Source of the DNA: Haematococcus lacustris
Taxonomy: Eukaryota; Chlorophyta; Chlorophyceae; Chlamydomonadales; Haematococcaceae
Length of the DNA: 64,000 nucleotides
NCBI GenBank assembly: GCA_030144725.1
Contig: JASKMD010000008.1
Span: 21,081,593 to 21,145,592 of the forward strand
Direction: 5' to 3'
In this document: positions 23,150-35,300 of the stretch, piece after piece
How the letters are laid out: each line of letters begins with the position of its first letter
Numbering within the stretch: position 1 is the stretch's first letter
Translations under genes and position numbers: made by a program
Notes under the pieces: generated by a model
Databases searched by the model: none
Told to the model about the DNA's origin: nothing
Seen by the model: only the letters and a program-made list of their open reading frames with translations

Positions 23150-24731
23150 TGTCCTTGCCATGCACTGCAGCCTGGTGCTGTTGCTGCAGCTCATGCACTG
23201 CAGCACACCTGCAGCCTGCTGCTACCTGCAGCCTGCACTGCCACACACCAACAGGCAGGGCTGGGCAGGGCTGGGCAGGGCAGGGCAGGGCAGGGCAGGG
23301 CAGGGCAGGGCAGGGCAGGGCAGGGCAGGGCAGGGCAGGGCAGGGCAGGGCAGGGCAGGGCAGGGCAGGGCAGGGCAGGGCAGGGCAGGGCAGGGCAGGG
23401 CAACGCAAGGCTGGGAGGGGGTGGGGAAGAGCTGGGAGGGGGTGGGGCAGGGCTGGGAGGGGGTGGGGCAGGGCAGGGCAGGGAGGGGAGGGGCAACGCA
23501 AGGCTGGGAGGGGGTGGGGCAGGGCTGGGAGGGGGTGGGGCAGGGCTGGGAGGGGGTGGGGCAGGGCAGGGCAGGGCAGGGAGGGGAGGGGCAACGCAAG
23601 GCTGGTAGGGGTTGGGGCAGGGCTGGGAGGGGGTGGGGCAGGGCTGGGAGGGGGTGGGGCAGGGCAGGGCAGGGAGGGGAGGGGCAACGCAAGGCTGGGA
23701 GGGGGAGGGGCAGGGTTGGGATGGGGTGGGGCAGGGCTGGGAGGGGGTGGGGCAGGGCTGGGAGGGGGTGGGGCAGGGCTGGGAGGGGGTGGGGCAGGGC
23801 TGGGAGGGGGTGGGGCAGGGCTGGGCAGGGCTGGGAGGGGGTTGAGGCAGGGCTAGGCAGGGCTGGGATGGGGTTGGGGCAGGGTTGGGAGGGGGTGGGG
23901 AAGGGCTGGGAGGGGAGGGGCAGGGCAGGGCTTGGAGGGGTGGGTCAAGGCTGGGAGGGGGTGGGGCAAGAGTGGGAGGGGAGGGGCAGGGCAGGGCTGG
24001 GAGGGGTGGGGATGAGCTGGGAGGGGGTGGGGCAGGGCTGGGAGGGGGTGGGGCAGGGCTGGGCAGGGAGGGGAGGGGCAACGCAATGCTGGGAGGGGGT
24101 GGGGCAGGGCTGGGAGGGGGTGGGGCAGGGCTAGGCAGGGCTGGGATGGGGTTGGGGCAGGGCTGGGAGGGGGTGGGGCAGGGCTGGGCAGGGAGGGGAG
24201 GGGCAACGCGATGCTGGGAGGGGTGGGGCAGAGCTGGGATGCGGCGGTCCTAGAGCTCCGGCTGGTCGTGGGTTGCACGTTGAGATGCACGCATGGGAGC
24301 AGGCTGACCAGGGCGGCTTCGCCTTCGCATAGGCTGGGCTGGCTGCGGGGCAGCACCGCTCGTGCTGAACTTTATGTTATGGCCTGCGCCCCGCTCTCGG
24401 CGTGGGTTACCTGGCTGCATTGCGAGTTGAGGAGCGTTCAGCGTTGGGGTGGGGGCGGGCGCAGGGAGCCAGCGCTTTGGCTGCCCCGCAACGTGCTGTA
24501 AACGGCTAGTTGTGGCTGGGTGCGGCTGCGGCCTGGCGGAGCCGGCGGTTGGGGCTTCAAACTTTTCTGACTTTTACTGATGTACCGAATCTGAGAATGG
24601 TCCGATTTTTAACCGTGTGTATTATCTGGAATTGATTGGTTGAATAGGTTGAGTGCGACCCTGTTATGTCATGTCAAAACGGTGTGACCTGCATATAAGG
24701 TGCATCATACACCTCAAGAATGAGAGGTGTC

Positions 24732-25597
24732 TAGGGCGCGGCTCCCCCCGCCTAATATTAGGTATTAGATTATATTAGATCTAATCCGGCCGGTATTAGA
24801 TCTAATATGCGTATTAGATGACGATGTTTGATCCTGGGCGCTGTGAGTGCAGCCGTGCGACCCTAGCGCACTGGTCGCAATTGCAAGCGCGTCACATTGT
24901 CACTTCCAGCCGGCAGGCAGGCAGCTGCATTGGCAGCCAAGCGGCGATGGCCGCAATCAGATAACAGAAGTACAATGGCAAGAATACTGACACGTCTGTG
25001 GTGATGTTAAAAGTCCAGGCTCGCAAGTTCATCGCAACTTGGGACTTTGAGTTCGTGGAGGGCATCGCCAAAGCATTCTGCAAGCGATGCCCGCGTGCAG
25101 AGAACAATGAGGGTGCCAGCGTAAAAATTTAACTCAAACTGAGAGGCAGCATCCGCTGCGATGCACACTATATACGGCACTCATTGGCAAGTGGCGCATT
25201 GATGAGGACAACTATAACTACTTTAACAACTTTATGAAGACTGTCAGCGTACGCCGCGATCTCTGGGACCTCACAGCCCGATAGTAACAATACGACAGCT
25301 GCGGCAGAGCGCAACTAGTCAGCATTGGGCCTGACCTACGAAAATAATCACTGCCACCGCCCATCCATCGCCCAGCATGGCCTTCATATGCACGTGCAAT
25401 GTCAACAACCGTTGTTTAGGGGTTGAGCAAGCCTCACAGGCGAAACACACAGCTTGGCGCAAATGAACAACCTACTGAGATCCCCGCGATTTGAACCCCG
25501 GTGGGAACCTGCTCTTGCCGTCTAATATTAGGTGCGTATTAGACCCGTATTATATTAGGTCGTCTAATATAGATCTAATATAGATTGACGCACCCTA
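24732..25597. mobile_element. hAT-type MITE with 8-bp target duplication GAGGTGTC
   Basis: The ends TAGGGCGCG (24732) and CGCACCCTA (25597) form a short inverted repeat. GAGGTGTC is duplicated at 24724-24731 and 25598-25605. The empty site is seen in the right arm near 38670. Both subterminal regions are full of TATTAGATCTAATA-like palindromic motifs (24755-24820 and 25525-25590). No transposase frame is present. TAGGG termini and an 8-bp duplication are standard for the hAT superfamily. Confidence 0.85.
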
Positions 25598-25605
25598 GAG
25601 GTGTC

Positions 25606-25868
25606 CATGTCTGCGTCAGGCAGCTGGTCTTCTTTGGTGCCGCTGGCAATGGAATGCAGATGCGGTGCTGCGGGCCTGCGGGCAGGGTGGCGCTAGTGGA
25701 TGAGTTCCACACAAGCCGGGTCAGCTCAGCAGTGAATGGCCAGCAGGCCTGTGAGGAGCCAACGAAACAAACGGAAGGCCACAAGGCCTGCAGGCTAGAA
25801 GCCCCCAGCAGGAAAGGTAGATCGTTTTTATTGCTCCGCCCAACACATTATTCCCCTACTAATGCGTA
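25606..25868 (+). mobile_element. Fanzor-like fragment around the DEFHTSRV motif
   Basis: The frame gives QLVFFGAAGNGMQMRC, then ALVDEFHTSRVSSAVNGQQ and ACRLEAPSRKG, which aligns with the region holding the RuvC-II glutamate in the 43-kb copy. It ends in AT-richer flanking DNA shared with 38.2-38.4 kb. The remaining parts of the gene are missing. The right-arm counterpart is 38420-38690. Confidence 0.65.
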
Positions 25869-25869
25869 G

Positions 25870-26034
25870 GGGCTGTGTTATCTGTGATCCGAACTGTTTG
25901 TATGAGACAAGCCTCCGGTACCATTACCTAATTTCCTACCCCTCCCCCCTTGCGAAGGTCGGGCAATCGATGTTGGCATGAAACACATGCTCTGATGTAA
26001 GCATCAGCTTAAGCTTTGCCTATGGCACACACAC
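25870..26034 (-). ncRNA. Conserved 3' segment of the 26-kb Fanzor copy (candidate guide RNA/right end)
   Basis: Downstream (minus strand) of the broken Fanzor tail lies the diverged stem-loop form GCATG-TGTTT-CATGC followed by CAACATCGATTG. It matches the position of the same feature in the other copies. Assignment as an RNA is an inference by analogy with TnpB and Fanzor elements. Confidence 0.4.
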
Positions 26035-27342
26035 TAATGTGCTACAGGCTGCTGGGCTAGGGCCATGGGGGCTCGGTCTCGTAGCTTCTTGAAGCCCGAT
26101 GCTGGGTACTCCTTGCCCTTGTCCGGCAGCCTTCCTCAGTGTTCCCACCTGCACAGCTCCAGTGGGCGCCACTAGCTCTCCCCTGCCCGCTGGAGGTTGA
26201 GGGCTGCATTGCAGTCCCTGTTTACCCAACTGCCATGGTCCCCAGGGGTGGCCTGGTGCAGCTGTGGGCACCACATGAGCCCCCGCACTCGCGCCACGAT
26301 CCGCTGGCTCCAGGCTGACTGCAACAAGCGGTGCTGCACCTGACCTGGCTTGGGCTTCCAGTTTTCAAGCCTGGTGGGCTTGCTGCAGTCCAGCTCCGCC
26401 TCACAGGGCTGGGGGCTGTTCATAGCTGGATTGACCCTGCTGGTGCGGAACTCATCCACTGTCACCACCTTGCCTGGCACCCTGTCGGTTGGCTTGCCGC
26501 TGTTGGCCCTCTCCACCACCTTGCGGCAGGCCTGCAGCACAGCCTTAGCCCCCCACCCACCCCAAGTGCCAATGCCTGCGTTGCCAAAGAACACCACTAG
26601 CTGGTTGCGGTCCCTCACCGCTTCTGGGACTCAATGGCTGCCTCCTCCTCCAACTGCATGGCACACATCCTTCAACTGCATCTGGCCCTGCCCCTCCCTC
26701 CCTACCCTTGGCACTCCCACCTTCTCGAAGTAGCGCTCCAGGACCTTCTCCTGCGCGCCGCACAGCCTCATCTTCTGCTCTTCCCACTTGGGATGCAGGT
26801 ACTCCCCCCACACTGCATCCCAAGTGGCCAGGGTGACGGCCACATGCCGCTGGATGGCCACCAGGGAAGTGCCTGCTGGGGTGGCTGCTGCCAGGTGCTG
26901 ATGTTGTCATTCCACCGATGCTGTCATTCCACCGATTCCACAGGTGCTGATGTTGTCATTCCATGTTGTCATTCCAGGTGCTTGATGTTGTCATTCCACC
27001 GCTGAGTGTTGCGGCGAGCCTGGATCAGGCCGCTGTCATGCTGCACCTGGCTCCTGGTCAGCTTGCTCCTGATGAAGCTGTCCAGGCAGCCATCCTCATC
27101 CCACACCCATGAAGCTGCGCTGACTGCCTGGATGGCCCCAGGGTCCAGCCCCATGCCATCTGAGTGTCTGGGTCAAACAGGAACGCCCGCTCGTTAGCCA
27201 TGCCACTGCCTATGTCAGCTGGTTGGCGCTTGTTGCTGCTGCTGCTGTCATATGGGTCTGCTGCTGGGCTGCTGCCAGATGGGCCTGCTGCTGGGCTGCT
27301 GCCAGATGGGCCTGCTGCTGGGCTGCTGCCAGATGGGCCCAC
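26035..27342 (-). pseudogene. Fanzor-like gene, middle and C-terminal part with frameshifts
   Basis: On the minus strand, MANERAFLFDPDTQM is followed, after a one-base frame break, by the RuvC-I block MGLDPGAIQAVSAAS with the catalytic Asp kept. VTLATWDAVWGEYLHPKW and LERYFEKV end at a donor. The next exon begins LEEEAAIESQKR, is again frame-broken, and continues NQLVVFFGNAGIGTWGGWG, VVTVDEFRTSRVNPAM (RuvC-II Glu) and WVNRDCNAALNLQRAGES (RuvC-III Asp). A TAG right after that cuts the tail. The N-terminal half is absent; a tandem of PSGSSPAAG codons (27255-27345) marks the left end. It has all three acidic residues but cannot make a full protein. Confidence 0.75.
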
Positions 27343-27399
27343 AGCTAGCTCATTGAGCCACCGGGGCTTGCTCCGCCCAGCATAGAGCCAGCATCAACA

Positions 27400-27860
27400 C
27401 AGCCAGCAATATCTGAACATGGGCCCAGCCGTCGGCCAAGCGCACCAAGGCTGAGCAGGAGTCCGAGCCAACCCGGCCCATGAAGGTCGAAGGCCAAGGG
27501 CTAGAGGCCAATTGCCAATCCCACCACAGGCCTAGCAGCACCAGCAGCAGCCTGAGGCACAGTAGTGTGCCCCCTTTTGAGCTCTTCAGCTCACATCAGC
27601 GCATGTTTGCCATGCCAACTATAGGCTGCAGCCCTGTCACAGTGGTGTGTGTGGAAGGCGCCCATGCAGGTTGTGTATGAGGCTTAATCCATGCAAACTA
27701 GGCGGCTGGCACTGTCACAGGGGCCAGGCAATAGTGGCGGTGGAAGTCGCCCCATGCCATGTGTGTGGGAACATAACTCCATGCAGGCTACACAGCGCCC
27801 CTTCATGAGAGTCCCAGCATCCTCTCTTTGTGCTGGTACTTGTTGCCCTACTTGATGAGG
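27400..27860 (+). mobile_element. Fanzor-like C-terminal tail and 3' segment
   Basis: A Lys/Gln/Ser-rich tail is followed by LRHS-type codons with stop TAG at 27564 and then the conserved 3' segment (stem-loop GCATG-TTTGC-CATGC at 27601-27616). Two repeats of GGAAGGCGCCCATGC/GGAAGTCGCCCCATGC flank its inner part. It is the sister of 9330-9850 and lies directly upstream of ABCC copy 2, so both were duplicated together. Confidence 0.6.
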
Positions 27861-29395
27861 AAGGCGCTGTCGCAGGCGTAACAGTGGCGTGGTGAATCAC
27901 ACCAATGACATCAATACAACACACTGAACTGCAATACATGGCCAGCATGGCTGCATAGTCAGGTGCCCTCGTGAACTCGGCCTCTAGACCTGACCACCAG
28001 CTTTCCAGTGTGCAATGCTGATGAGCATGTCCCCAGCATGCTCTGCCCTCTGTCTAGCAAACCATGCGGCCGGCCAGCACATCCTGCTGCGACCTGTGCC
28101 TGCTGCTTGGCCTTTAGCAGGCATTGTACAGTGCGTGCATTTCACACTGGCCTCGTCTTTACTTTAAGACAACTCCAGGTCTCCAATCCCCTCACTTCAA
28201 GACAACCTCAGGTCACCAGGCCGCGCCCGCCGGGGCAGTCAGCCTTAATGACGGGCTCACGGCACCATCGGCGCCAATGGCTGGAGGCTGCAGGTGTCTC
28301 CGCGGCTGGCAGTGCTGCCGGTGCTCCGCGGCTGTCAGTGCGGACCAGCTGAGCGGAAACGTGAGATGGGGCAATTCATTCGCAGCTCTCTACCACGCAC
28401 CTGATCCGCTCGTGGGCGGGTACGATAAGGCTCGCCGCATGTGTGTGTTAACATGTGCTCTCACACCTTGACACCAGCTCGCCACACTGGCCTCGATGAA
28501 CATCAGCGGTGTGTCGGCGCACCCAGAGATGGCCTACAGCAAAGGCTTTGTGCCGGGAAGCGATGGAATGGTTGTGCGGATGTGGAAGGATAAGATGCAT
28601 GCGACGCCGGGATTGGAGGTCCACGAATCGGTAGTAGGTCAACTGCCGTAACCGCTCCCAGGCTGGACGATATATCTGCTGTCTCAGCACTTGTCCGCAG
28701 ATCCCTCTCGCACAGGGAACAAGCACAGCCTCACTTGACCCGCAACGCCCCAGTATGGGCGCCGGGAACAAGTATACCGAGTCGGACGCCACCGCTGGGT
28801 TCTTCAACAAGTATAGCTTCAAGTGAGCTTGAACTGGCAGCGCAGGGCACTCACTTGCCACGACTTGCAGCAACTCATGCCCCGTGGTACCGGGCGACCT
28901 CGCAGATGGATCAACCCCATTGTGTCCGCTGCCCGCAAAGACAACGTGCCCCTGGAGGCCTGCGTGCTGCCACCAGAGCAGACTGCAGATGTGAGCCTGA
29001 ATTCGTACCAAGTCTATCTGGCAAATCTGCCGGGCCGCCTCGGCCGTAGGCTACTGGGGCAGGGATCCTGCAAGCGCATCAGTCACTTCGTTTGCTGACC
29101 AGCCCTGCACTGCGCCGTGCTAGTGCGGCTCAACCCTACTATGCCGGTCACGTGGCGCTGCATGCTGCGTCGCTCGATAGGTGCTGCGTTGCACTCGACC
29201 CTCGCCAGCTCACTCTGCGTGCTGCCTCGCTGCCACAGGTTGCTTATGAGAGGTTCCGCACCGCCTGGGAGGCCGCAGTGGCCAAGGGTAACCCCAAGCT
29301 GCGCCAGGTCTTGATGTCTGTGTATGGCAAGGACCTGTTCCTGGCGGGTGAGAGCCTGCCTGCCTGCCTGCCTGGCTTACTTGCACCTGCCTGCC
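27860..29395 (+). repeat. Segmental duplication, copy 2 (complete ABCC locus)
   Basis: This is the counterpart of 9930-11464. The similarity starts in the Fanzor-type 3' segment and continues through the ABCC promoter region and first four exons into the following intron (CCTGCCTG repeats), where copy 1 meets the gap. Confidence 0.9.
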
Positions 29396-32300
29396 TGCCT
29401 CACTTGCACCTGCCTGCCCGCATGCCCTGACCCTGCCCCTGGCCCTGCTTCTGCCCCTGCTCCCTGCAGGCCTGTTCAAGCTGCTGTGGTCCGTATGCGT
29501 CATCATGGGCGCCTTCTTCTTCGTGCGCACGCTCCAGTTCCACGTGAACAGGCACCCTGAGTGGTACCAGCCCTACCAGGGCTGGGTGCTGGCCGCCTGC
29601 TTCTTCCTGGATGGCTACGTACTGGGTGGGTGGCTGGAGCTGCAGAGACCTCGTCTGCCCACAGGACTGGCACACCTGGCGTGCCTTGTCTGCGTACTGG
29701 TGGTGCTTACATTCAATGGGCCAGACTGCCTGGTGCTCGCAGTCAGCCTCAACTGCTGCCGATCCAGTCCCTCCTGCATTGCCCCTGTGCCCGGTGCTGT
29801 GCCTGGCCGCAGGCATTGCCCTCCAGCGCATGACGTACGGCTGCATGACGGTGGGCGTGTCTGTGCGCGCCGCCCTCACCAACGCCATCTGCCGCAAGTC
29901 TTTTGCCATGGCCAGCATTTCCAAGGCCATGGCCTCTGACGCCGTGTCCTTCGTGGCCAGTGACATCACCAAGATCTTTGACGGCATCCAGGACATCCAC
30001 TACCTGTGGACTGCCCCCATTGAGGCCATGGCCATCCTGACCATCCTGGTGGTGCTGGTCAAGCAGTGGGCGCTGCCTGGCTGGGGTGTGGTGTTCATCG
30101 TCATGCCCTGCCAGTACCTGTTCGGCTGGCGCATCATCCTGCACAAGAAGGCCAACGCAGCCAACACCCAGGAGCGAGGCTCCATCTTCCAGGAGCTGCT
30201 GCCCGCCATGAAGCTGGTCAAGTGAGCGCCACCACCAGCTGCCTGGCATCCAGCACTTGCAGTGTGCAGGCTAGTGGACAGGGTGTTGCAGTGACCCTGC
30301 CCAGTGCTGCCTGAAGCAGCGCTGGCCCCTGCTCAGCTGCGGGTGTGCTGGCCCTGCCCCTGCCCCTGCAGGTACTATGCCTGGGAGCGCTACTTCGAGA
30401 AGACCGTCAGCGACGTGAGTGCAGCAGCCCTCGCTGCCCCTGACTGCTATCTTGTGGTCGGTATCATGGCCTGACCCCTACGCTGCTGCCTGGTGTGCAG
30501 ATTCGCAAGCGTGAGCTGGCCATCCAGTTCCGTGTGGCCCTGATCAAGACCATCCAGGTCATGTGAGTGGGGAGGGTGGGGGCCAGCTGTGCCTGTACTT
30601 GCCCCACGCCTTGCACCTAGCCTGCCTGGTCCCCCGCATCCCACCACACGCAGCATGCTGTGGCGCATGCTGACCCGCGCCCCCCTGGTGATGTGTTGTG
30701 CAGGATGGTGTTCTCCACGCCCCCTGCCACCGCTCTGGTGATCTTCAGCGCCTACGAGGTCAACGTGGCGCGCATCACCAGCACCCTCACCTTCCCCATC
30801 CTGTCCCTGTTCAACATCCTGCGCTTCCCCCTGGTGGTGCTGCCCAAGGCCATGCGCGCAGCATCAGATATGCTTGCCTCGCTGCAGCGTGTGGAGGAGT
30901 TCCTGCTGGCTGAGGTGCCGGACCGCCAGCCCATGAACCCAATGGCGGGCGTGAGCATTGTGAGTCGCACCACTGCCCAGGGGCTAGGGGCTTGGGGAGG
31001 GAGATGCAGCAGCAGGAGCAGCAGGCACGGCGGCCACCTGCCCACCACTTTGCTCCCTCAGGCCTTCCTCCCTGCACCCAATTTTGCCCTGCCCTCTGCC
31101 TGACTTGGCTGCTGCTGCTGCTGTCCTGGCCATGTGCAGCGCGACGCTGAGTTCAAGTACCCTAACGCCACCGTCCCCTTCACGCTGTCTGTGCCCGAGT
31201 TCTCCGTCAAGAAGGGCGAGGTGGTGGGCATTGTGGGCCGTGTGGGCGCTGGCAAGTCGTCCCTGGTCTCAGCCATCCTGGGCAACATGGAGAAGCTGCG
31301 CGGCAGTGCCACTTGCGGCGGCCGTGTGGCCTACGTGCCCCAGAACCCCTGGTGCCAGAACCTGACCCTGGTGAGTCACGGACCGGCCAGGCCAGGCCAG
31401 ACGCAGCATAGGGCAGCAGCACAGGGCAGACGCAGCACCGGGCAGGGCAGCCTCCACACCGCAGTGTCCCTCACTGACGCATCCTGCCTGCAGCCAGCCC
31501 CCTGAGCTGTGCCGCTGACTGCTGAGTGCCTTCTGTGTTGCCAACCCGCAGCGTGACAGCATCCTGTTTGGCAAGGAGTTCGACCCTGACCACTATGAAG
31601 CCTGCATCCACGCCTGTGCCCTGGAGCTGGACCTGCAGATCCTGCCACAGGGTGACCAGAGCTATGCTGGCCTGCGTGGCATCAACCTGAGCGGAGGTGG
31701 GCAGGCGCAGTTCAGCCAACCAGCAGGCCAGCTTCCTGCCAGCCCACTGCCTCGCCCTGCTGCCCAGCGCCCCACCTTGTGCCCTGCACCGCTGAGATGT
31801 GTGCCTGACCCTGCTGCTGCTGCTGCTGCTGCTGCCGGCGTGCAGGGCAGCGCCAGCGCCTGAACGTTGCCCGCGCCGCCTACGCTGACAGTGACATGGT
31901 GCTGCTGGACAACGCCCTGTCAGCCGTGGACCACCACACCGCTCACCACATGTTCAGCAACTGCGTGCGCGGCCTGATGCGCGACAAGGCCGTGGTCATG
32001 ATCACGCACCAGGTCGAGTTCCTGCCCCAGATGGACAAGGTGGCCATCATGGAGGACGGGCGCATGCTGTACTTTGGCCCCTGGAACGAGCGCGCACGCG
32101 AGCTGCTGTCCAAGGTGCTGCCCACCTCCCACCTGCTGGCAGCGGCTGGCGGTGCAGAGCAGCCCCGTGACGCCCCCAAGAAGACCCGCCCCGCCGGCAC
32201 TGGCTCCCTCAACCTGGGCGTGACCGACCTCAAGGGCGGCATGGGCAAGAAGAAGGAGAAGAAGACTGCCCTGACTGTGAACGAGGCCATGGTCACCCTG

Positions 32301-35300
32301 GTGGCAAACTCCCCGGGCTGGGGCACGGTGTTCACCATCACCTTCCTCATCTTCCTGGCCTGCCAGACCTCCCGCCAGATCAGTGATTGGTGGCTGAGGC
32401 AGTGGACCAGCGACGCCCGCGTGTGGTACCCCAACAGCATCATTAAGAAGAATCCCGTGGGCACCGGCCCTGACGACCCCTTCACCGCCCTCACTGCTGG
32501 CCAGGTCAGTGCCAGGCAGAATGAACAGTCTTTGCCTTGGGGCCAGCAGCAGCAGTCACAGCAGTCACAGCAGTGGCACCGCCCAGTCCTGTGTGGCCAG
32601 CACAGCCGCAGGCGCGCCTGCTCAGCACCTGCACCTGCTGCTCCTTGCCTTGGCCCTGCTGCTGCTCCTGCTGGCCTGCCTGCTGACCTGCCTGCTGACC
32701 TGCCTGCTGACCTGGCGCAGGCCTACATCATCACCTACGCCATCCCAGTGCTGTTCTTCATCTTCTCCATGTTCTTCCGCGGTGCTGGCTTCCACTGGTG
32801 GACCCACGGAGCCGGCCAGCGCCTGCACTCCCGCGCCGTGCACAAGTGAGGCCCGCTGCAGCAGGCCAGCACCAAGGCCACAGTCAGGCACGCTCCCGGG
32901 CGCAGGGACAGCATCGTGACCAGCGCTGCAGCTGCGCTGTGGCCGCTGCCCCCTGACCTTGCCCCCTGCCTGCTGCCCCCTGCAGCACCCTGTACGCTCC
33001 GCTGGGCTTCTTCCTGCAAAACCCAGTGGGCGAGCTGCTGCTGGCCTTCACCAAGGACCAGGACATGATGGACGAGAACCTGGTGGACTCCCTGCACTAC
33101 CTGGGCATCTACGGTGAGCTGCAAGCCCAGCTGGCCTGGCCTGCCTGCAGACAGCAGCAGCAGCAGCTGTAGCAGTAGCCTGTTGTTGGCTGTGCCTGTT
33201 CTGCACAGCACTGACTGATGGTGTTGGTTGCTGTCGCAGGCCTGATCATGTTGTCCACCATCATCACGGTGTCGACCACCATCTACTACTTCTCCGTCTT
33301 TGCGGGCGTGCTCATCATCGTGACCCTGATCATGTTGGTGTTCTACCTGCCCGCTGCCACCAAGCTCAAGGGCCACCGCACCAGCACTGCCGGTGGGTGC
33401 AGTCCCCACCAGGGGCTACCTGCTGGCCCTGCTGGCCAGGGATGCGAGGAGTGGGCAGCTTCCTGGGTGCCTGTGCCTGGTGAGCCCACTGCTCTGCACC
33501 CTGCTGCCTGTCCTCAGGCGCCCTGGTGGGTCTGGTGGCTGAGACGCTGGAGGGGCTGTCCGTCATCCAGGCCTTCAACAAGACCGAGTACTTCATCCAG
33601 ACCGCCATCCAGAGGTGCGCAGCCGCAGCAGGGCGGGAGCTGGGACTGACAGCAGCAGGGCAGGAGCTGGGACTGGCTGCCTGCTTTCCCGCCCTGGCGG
33701 CTGGCTTGACCTGGTGCCCCTGGCTGACTGGCTGCTGCTGCACGCAGGAATGACGTGCACCACGCTGCTGTGTTCACTGGCGAGTCCCTGAACCTGTGGC
33801 TGGCGCACTGGTGCGACCTGTACGGAGCCATCCTGGTGCTGGCCGTGTCCTGCTTTGCCGTGGGCCTGGCAGAGGAGCTGGGTGCAGCCACCGTGGGCCT
33901 GGCCTTCAGCAACACCATCCAGGTCAGCAGCTGCACCCCAAGCCCCTGTCTCTCGCCTGCCTGCTGCTGCTGCTGCCGCTGCCCCTTGTGCCCTCGTGTG
34001 ATCACTGTGCTGCTGGCTGCTGTGTGCTGTGCAGATGCTTGTGTTCTACACCTGGTCCGTGCGCTTCATGGCTGAGTCGCTGTTCAACCTGGCTGCCGTG
34101 GAGAAGATCGGCTGGCTGGGTGAGTGGCTCAGCGCCCTACTCCCTCCACGCTGCACCCTGGCAGCCTGCCAATGCGTCTGGCTGCACAGGCCCTGCCTCG
34201 CCCTGCCTGGCCTGCTGCCCTGACCCTGTTGCACCAGCCCAGCCCTGTGCTCTCACCCCACCCTACCACTCCCTGCCCCGCAGCCACCTCGATTCCTGTG
34301 GAAGGCGCTGCCAAGGCTGACTCAGCCAGCAGTGGTGAGGCTGGCAATGGTGGCAAGCCGGACCTGAGCATTGTGGTGACTGCGGACAAGGGCAAGGCCG
34401 GCACCCTGGACGCTGACGGTGCACCTATCAACTGGCCCAGCCGTGGCACCGTGGTGTTTGACAACGTGTGGATGAAATGTGAGCAGCAAGCAGGGTGGTG
34501 TGGAGAGACCTGAGGGGTGGGTGGTAGCTGTGGCCTGGGCTGTGGCTTCCTTGTGCACCCTGCTGCTGGCTGGGCCTGTGTGCCTGGGCAGCTGGTGACA
34601 TGCTTGTGTTGCCTGGTGGTGACCTGCAGACGCGCCCTCTGCCCCCTTCGCCCTGAAGGGTGTCACCTTCTCCCTGGCCCACCATGACAAGGTGCGCCCA
34701 CCAGCCCATGATGGTCAGCTGGTGCCACCCACACTGCTGGGCCGTCACCCTGGCATGGCAGTGCATGCACCCTCACGGGCCCTGCGGCCCTGCACCTCCC
34801 TGCACCCCAGCTGCAGCCTGGGATGGGCTGCCATCCACACTGGCCATGTCATTGACCTGCTGCTGTGCTGTTGGCCTGCAGGTTGGCGTGGTCGGCCGCA
34901 CAGGCTCGGGCAAGAGCACTCTGCTGCTGGCACTGTACCGCATGTTTGAGCTGGAGAAGGGCAACATCTTTGTGGATGGCGCCAACATTGCCAGCATGAC
35001 CCTGCGCCGCCTGCGCCGCGGGCTGAGCATCATCCCCCAGGAGCCAGTGGTGTTCAGCGGCACCGTGCGCACCAACCTGGATCCCTTCAACGAGCACACC
35101 GACGTGGAGCTGTGGGACGTCATCAAGCAGGTGCGCGCCTGCAGTGCTGGCGTGTTACTGTGACCTGTGCTGCTGTGTGGCGCCTGTCCCTCTGCCCCAG
35201 TCCTGCGCGCCTGAGACCCTGCCACACCAGCCCCGCCCCTTGTCGGACCCCACCCCTTGTACGGCCCCACTCCTGCCGCCCCTGTTCTGACCCCTTGCCA

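Larger units (their letters stand above)
20848..24628. mobile_element. Foldback DNA transposon with about 1.5 kb inverted arms and 8-bp target duplication
   Basis: The ends are CAGATAATACACACGG (20848) and its exact complement at 24628. They are flanked on both sides by GAATTGAT (20840-20847 and 24629-24636), an 8-bp target duplication. The corresponding place in the right arm (around 38770-38790) lacks it, which confirms insertion. The arms run inward to about 22310 and from about 23150. They contain a G/C-rich 21-bp satellite (CAGCCCTGCCCCACCCCCTCC) with pure GCCCT pentamer runs near the inner ends. The 0.8 kb centre has no transposase. An 8-bp duplication fits hAT-type mobilisation, but no enzyme is encoded here. 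Confidence 0.9.
16085..26530 (+). repeat. Left arm of a very large imperfect inverted repeat
   Basis: It matches the reverse complement of about 37697-46497. Anchors are 16085-16240 with 46360-46497, 16640-20700 with 39180-43075, 24637-24731 with 38670-38770, 25606-26020 with 38200-38690, and 26035-26530 with 37700-38195. The arms look nearly identical over kilobases, but the left arm carries the insertions at 20848-24628 and 24732-25597. In place of the near full-length Fanzor element of the right arm it carries a short internally deleted one. Confidence 0.9.

Noticed and set aside
21120..24134. Long Pro/Ser/Ala and Gly/Arg frames up to 324 codons
   Set aside because: They are translations of the 21-bp satellite and CCCTG runs in the foldback arms; mirrored frames appear in the opposite arm.
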